From assembly GCA_033980235.1 (NCBI GenBank), contig CM067062.1:10972027-11036026 (forward strand): a stretch of 64,000 nt of DNA, given 5' to 3'. Origin of the DNA: Diadema setosum (lineage: Eukaryota; Echinodermata; Echinoidea; Diadematoida; Diadematidae). This document shows positions 60,840-64,000 of this stretch, one piece after another. Under the pieces are notes generated by a model. It was not told the origin of the DNA. It saw only the letters and a list, made by a program, of their open reading frames with translations, and searched no databases. The number at the start of each line of letters is the position of its first letter. Within the stretch, counting starts at the first letter, position 1. A program made the translations under genes and the position numbers.

Positions 60840-62510
60840 ATAAATACAGAGATATATGAAGAGGAGGACAAGTGTAAGAAAGCAACATTCAAAGATCAGT
60901 TATGCTTCAGATAGGTTAAAGATGCATAAATCATGGTAATACACTGTATTGTTGACTCTGTAATTAATGGAAAATCTTAACAAATGTCAGTGATCTCATT
61001 CAAAAAAAAAAAAGAAAAGAAGAAAAAAGTTGGAGATGCAGTGACAAAAGGGGGTGCCTGGACCAATGGGAGATCTGAAAGGGGTGTGACGTCATCGCTT
61101 CATATAATTTGCAGAAGTTTTAACAACTGTACAATATCTCTTGATTTATAAAAACATGTTAAAAATATGGCACTTTCAAATTCCATTTTTGTTTTCATAT
61201 TTAAGGTCAAATCCTACCAAAACCTCTCCCACTCTAGGCATGCCTAGATCCGTGTAAATGTGTTCATCTGTAGGAATGCCACGGGTGTCAGTTTGTACAG
61301 TTATAGTGTAAACAACAGTTAAGAAATTAACCTCATTTTCGGGAGAATTCCATCAACCTATGGTGAGATAATAGAATCATTTGTTGTAGTTTTTTTTTTT
61401 TATAAGATGTGAATAGGCAGACGAGATACCGTGTAATGTTAATCAAACTAGGAGTGACTTTCTGCAATTTAACCCTTTGTATTCTTTGAGTGAGGATTTG
61501 CACAGAAAAACCCACACCGTTTGCACACACTGTACAGAGTCTCTAGCGCAGGAAAGAGTTTACAGAAGGAATGGTCGTGAGTGCATGTCCTAGCTATGAT
61601 CTGTTTGTATTCTACGTGTTTACGTGTGTGTGCAAGTGTCCGTGCCCATGGGCGTCTGTTCATCTATTTCTGGCTTTTTTTTTCTCATTATTTCACATCA
61701 TCACAATCACATTTTTGTATATCTGTGCACTTTCATGCAGACCTAACATGCCGCCCATGTCTTACGTTTAATACATACGTGCATATATGATGTCTTTCCA
61801 ATAATTTCTCTTACATTTTCTACCATCCTGTAACATGCTGCTAAAAAAACCCCACAACAACAACAACGACAATACAACACCGCCGTCTTCCTCCGATTGA
61901 ATCACACGTTACCTCACACAGACGGTGCATTTGTGAGGATGGTAGTACACGGGAACCCATAGACACCTCCCCCCCACCCCCCCCCCCCCCCCGCCATCCA
62001 CCCTCTATATTTTTCGTCTTATTCTTCGTGACATTTTGGAAGGAGAACGGTTCGTCGAGCATGCGGGTGACTAAAAATAAGAAACCTTTTGCCTAGGATG
62101 ATGTGAGAAAAGAGGAAGAAAGGGATGGATTACCCCGTGGTTAATCGGCCGATGAACTGCACAGACATTCCGCTCTTGGCTAGAAAGAGAGAGAAGCCCG
62201 ATGTGATTTGAGAGAAACGGGGCAAGATAAAAATGGTATACAGCCTACGGCCACAGGGGAGAAAAAAAAATAAGCTAATTAACAATTATGGAGTGAAGGT
62301 CTCCGCTGCCTGGAGGTAAGTTAGATGTGAAATCTTTAATCTGAAGAACATTAATTGATGAGGAAGATCCATGTCATTAATTTGAAATCTTATAATTTTT
62401 CCCGTAAGCATATGTAAATAATAGTTGTACAGGGATAGTTTGTTTGTTTGTATGTTTTTTGGTCTTTATATTGTCAATATATCCCGTTTTAGTGGCAATA
62501 ATAATGATGA
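60840..62510. other. Intergenic stretch, no supported gene
   Basis: No exon with convincing coding content. Low-complexity tracts include poly-A near 61001 and poly-C near 61971-61992. Confidence 0.5.
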
Positions 62511-62512
62511 TG

Positions 62513-62515
62513 GTG

Positions 62516-62598
<83 letters not shown>

Positions 62599-62640
62599 AA
62601 TAATGATATTATTATTATTATTATTTATAATGATAATAAT
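62513..62640. repeat. (TAA)n microsatellite
   Basis: Long AAT/TAA run with a few ATG interruptions, then inverted ATT units. Confidence 0.95.
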
Positions 62641-63575
62641 AAAAACTCCTTTGTTAACGAAAATCACAAAGAATTCATGCGCACGCTTTCGAAAAAAAAA
62701 AAAACTAGCCCTACTTATCAATTATCTAGGCCATTCATTTGTGCAATCATAGAGTCATCTTCCCGAAAGATAAAATATAGAATTACATATTAGTATAGGG
62801 ATGTTACTTTGAACATAGAAAAGATGATTTTATTGTAAAAAGTCCTTGTATTCAAAATGAAAGAGCAAACAAGATATACAAATGAATCGTCTGCAGATTT
62901 ATATCCTATGTTCTCGGACAGGGAACATTGGCAAAGTACAATGACCTGACGAAATGCACAATAGACAACTTAAACACATGCAGCGAAAAACAACGTGTCA
63001 TTAAATATACTTAAATGGACTCCATTAATATACCTCGTGAAACGGAATACAGTATAATCTAAAGTCCAAATCTTTGAGTTTGCCATTATACCGATGAAAC
63101 AGCAAATATCACACATTTGCGTCATATGTAGTAAGTAAGCTAAAGGAATTTTCATATATCAATCACATATTTGCATTCCTCTGCAGTGAAATCTTAATAT
63201 CAGTTAATTTCTTGTACTTCATTAAAATTAATTCAATTATGACAGTTCCATTAAAAAATGATCAGGACTGAATAAACGCTGGAACTGATATTCTACTGGA
63301 ATGTTGTTTTTATTGTTAAATATTAAAATTCATAATGAAAATGCTTGATTCGATCAACTAACACCGTGTTGATATACTAAATCAAAGAGAATGCAAAAAA
63401 AAAAAAAAAAACAGCTCCTTTCCACAATCAGAATTTAGACTGAATAGCAATGAAGTTTTTTGGAACACAATGGGCCAACACAACGTTAATCAAGTATAAA
63501 AGTTAACAGAATATGTAATATTGAATTAGATGCATATGTTGATATAATATGATAATAAATAGTCAATGCAGAGAA
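62641..63575. other. Intergenic stretch, nothing recognised
   Basis: AT-rich sequence without inverted termini or a credible reading frame. Confidence 0.5.
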
Positions 63576-63576
63576 T

Positions 63577-63592
63577 AGATAGATAGATAGAT

Positions 63593-63685
<93 letters not shown>

Positions 63686-63690
63686 CAGAT
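63577..63690. repeat. (GATA)n microsatellite
   Basis: About 27 TAGA units, followed by a short agagagag run. Confidence 0.97.
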
Positions 63691-64000
63691 AGATAGAGAA
63701 AGAGAGAGACTGAGAGAAACAAAGAATGACATAAAGAAAGGAAATAAAAAAGATTGGGTTCCGTCAGTGAGTAGGCAGAAAAATATATGAAGACAACATC
63801 GGTCAAATGCCTATTGAAACAACAAACCAAAACAACAAGAAAATGTTTGATTCATTGGTAGATTAATGAGCTCAAACCATCAAAACTAACGGAAGCAAAA
63901 GCAAGATAAAAAAAAACATAATTCTAACACCCGTCATACATCTGTGAACAGAAAGTATATTATGGCAACAATGTACCATGATTTTCTTCAAATTTTGTTG

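Noticed and set aside
62377..62793. Asn- or Ile-rich frames of about 100-120 aa on both strands
   Set aside because: They are translations of the (TAA)n microsatellite.
63486..63830. Minus-strand 114-aa frame
   Set aside because: It is a translation of the (GATA)n microsatellite (repeated Leu-Ser-Ile-Tyr).

Overview
This window looks like nuclear DNA from a marine deuterostome invertebrate, most likely an echinoderm. The reasons are intron-rich genes with short exons, AT-rich spacers full of microsatellites, and a very high density of small terminal-inverted-repeat (TIR) transposons of the kind common in sea urchins and their relatives. The species cannot be fixed from the sequence alone. 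There is no bacterial-type gene organisation.

Three genes can be reconstructed exon by exon with consistent splice sites and phases. (1) A PLAC8/cornifelin-family gene lies on the minus strand in five exons (20535 to 14476, 178 aa). (2) MRPL18, mitochondrial ribosomal protein uL18m, lies on the minus strand in four exons (32099 to 28850, 225 aa). (3) VPS53, a subunit of the GARP/EARP tethering complexes, lies on the plus strand in twenty exons (32694 to 55731, 833 aa). MRPL18 and VPS53 are head to head across about 0.6 kb, so they probably share a bidirectional promoter region.

The left third is shaped by a segmental duplication. Positions 1-8711 are a near-identical copy of 20711-30894. The copies differ by point changes and by four transposon insertions: 3604-5702 and 8049-8473 only in the left copy, 21239-24665 and 27751-28304 only in the right copy. 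The left copy holds only the last two exons of MRPL18 and ends in an AT microsatellite at 8711. About 2 kb beyond that junction, on the same strand, lies a possible first coding exon of an unidentified gene (10676-10621) whose phase fits the orphan MRPL18 exons. This is the geometry expected when a tandem duplication creates a chimeric gene. An assembly artefact joining two haplotypes must be excluded first.

The rest is repeats. There are several TTAA-target and TA-target MITEs, a MULE-like element with a 10-bp target duplication, long palindromes, a tRNA-derived SINE, Penelope-like fragments, a MITE carrying telomere-like repeats, and two elements with TGTCYCGCCS termini that carry tandem units of about 157-158 bp with perfect DR1 nuclear-receptor half-site pairs. 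The stretch from about 56.6 to 64 kb has no gene I can support; it holds microsatellites, one inverted MITE pair and a degenerate SINE head.
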